Source of the DNA: JBGPYM01 sp041493205
GTDB taxonomy: Bacteria; Bacteroidota; Ignavibacteria; UBA10030; UBA6906
DNA length: 15,506 bases
NCBI GenBank assembly: GCA_041493205.1
Contig: JBGPYM010000044.1
Span: 1 to 15,506 of the forward strand
Direction: 5' to 3'
Part shown: positions 14,983 through 15,506 of the stretch, piece by piece
Numbering within the stretch: the stretch's first letter is position 1
How the letters are laid out: each line of letters opens with the position of its first letter
Made by a program: the position numbers and the translations under genes
The notes under the pieces: generated by a model
What the model was told of the DNA's origin: nothing
Databases searched by the model: none
What the model saw: only the letters and a program-made list of their open reading frames with translations

Positions 14983-15506
14983 GAGGAGCATCTGGGGAAT
15001 CACGTGGCGAAGTGCATCGCGCTGACCTCCACGATCAATGTCCCCCGAAATGCAGTGGCGACGGCGGTGGGCGCCTCGATACAGGTGCCGGTGGGGGCAG
15101 CGATGTTCGGGCGGATCGTCAACGTCTTGGGGGAACCCATTGACGGGAAGGGCGAGATCCAGACGGACGTCAGGCGTCCCATCCGCACGGCGCTTGCGTC
15201 TGCCGAGTCGGATCCCGACGCTGGCCGACGCGATCAGCGCGAGATTCTGGAAACGGGCATCAAGATCATCGACCTCCTGTATCCGCTGGTCAAAGGGAGC
15301 AAGTCGGGGATCCTGGGCGGTGCCGCGTTGGGGAAGAGCCTCCTGACGCTGGAACTGATCCACAACGTCGTGGAGCGCCACCAGGGGGCCTGCGTCTTCA
15401 CGGGAGTGGGTGAGCGGATCCGGGAAGGCAACGAGCTGTACTACGAGCTCGAGAAGACCAAGCTGTTGGACAAGGTGGTTATGGTCTTCGGGCAGATGAA
15501 CGAGCC
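14968..15506 (+). CDS. atpD: ATP synthase F1 beta subunit, partial at both ends
   Basis: About 180 residues from the middle of an F-type ATP synthase beta subunit, the catalytic subunit. The visible part starts at VVMEVEEHLGNHV within the N-terminal barrel, continues through VPVGAAMFGRIVNVLGEPID and ETGIKIIDLLYPLVKG to the phosphate loop GGAALGKS (15316-15339), then GVGERIREGNELY with the catalytic Glu and MVFGQMNEP at the window edge. The N-terminal 60 or so residues are absent: upstream codons back to the TGA at 14890 are the complement of apt. The phosphate loop differs from the near-invariant GGAGVGKT. HNVVERHQG and VMVFGQMNEP resemble the alternate (N-type) F-ATPase class, but that is a tentative call. 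No start codon or promoter is associated with it here. Confidence 0.88.

Noticed and set aside
14983..15381. Minus-strand frame running on upstream of the apt fragment
   Set aside because: Beyond about 14980 it is just the complement of the ATP synthase beta gene and no longer resembles adenine phosphoribosyltransferase.
1..15506. tRNA, rRNA, CRISPR arrays, insertion sequences, phage or toxin-antitoxin genes
   Set aside because: I found no cloverleaf, regular spaced repeats, transposase motifs or matching small gene pairs in the window.

Overview
This window is GC-rich bacterial DNA, densely coding, with genes often overlapping by a few bases. The gene families (M28 and M29 peptidases, a free-standing DUF971 protein, an RND efflux set, a tryptophanase) would fit the Bacteroidota/Ignavibacteriota side of the FCB group. 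That placement is an inference from protein flavour only. No RNA genes, insertion sequences, CRISPR arrays or phage genes were found.

Layout. (1) Positions 1-3337, plus strand: the 3' end of a Bcp-type peroxiredoxin, a secreted TolB/PD40 beta-propeller protein and a secreted M28 zinc peptidase with a C-terminal PDZ domain. The run ends at a clear intrinsic terminator (3333-3358) whose stem contains the stop codons of both converging genes. (2) Positions 7515-3350, minus strand: a compact eight-gene run behind a strong sigma70-like promoter (7579-7551). In order it holds a zinc-ribbon Yip1-like membrane protein, a small HExxH zincin, a dimeric alpha/beta-barrel protein, a hemerythrin HHE protein, an M29 aminopeptidase, a DUF971 protein, a flavin-reductase-like protein and a 62-residue helical protein. 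(3) Positions 14729-7622, minus strand: an efflux operon in the order outer-membrane factor, periplasmic adaptor, RND pump, tryptophanase. The pump's stop codon and the tryptophanase start overlap as ATGA, so the indole-forming enzyme looks translationally coupled to the pump. (4) Positions 14803-15506: a broken junction. The minus strand carries only the last third of an adenine phosphoribosyltransferase. At about 14968-14982 this changes abruptly into the middle of an ATP synthase beta subunit on the plus strand, whose N-terminus is missing.

The two observations most worth following are the tripartite pump and tryptophanase operon, which suggests a dedicated indole production-and-export (or indole-responsive) unit, and the apt/atpD junction, which is either an assembly or amplification chimera or a real rearrangement. 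No wholly new defence or mobile system is visible.
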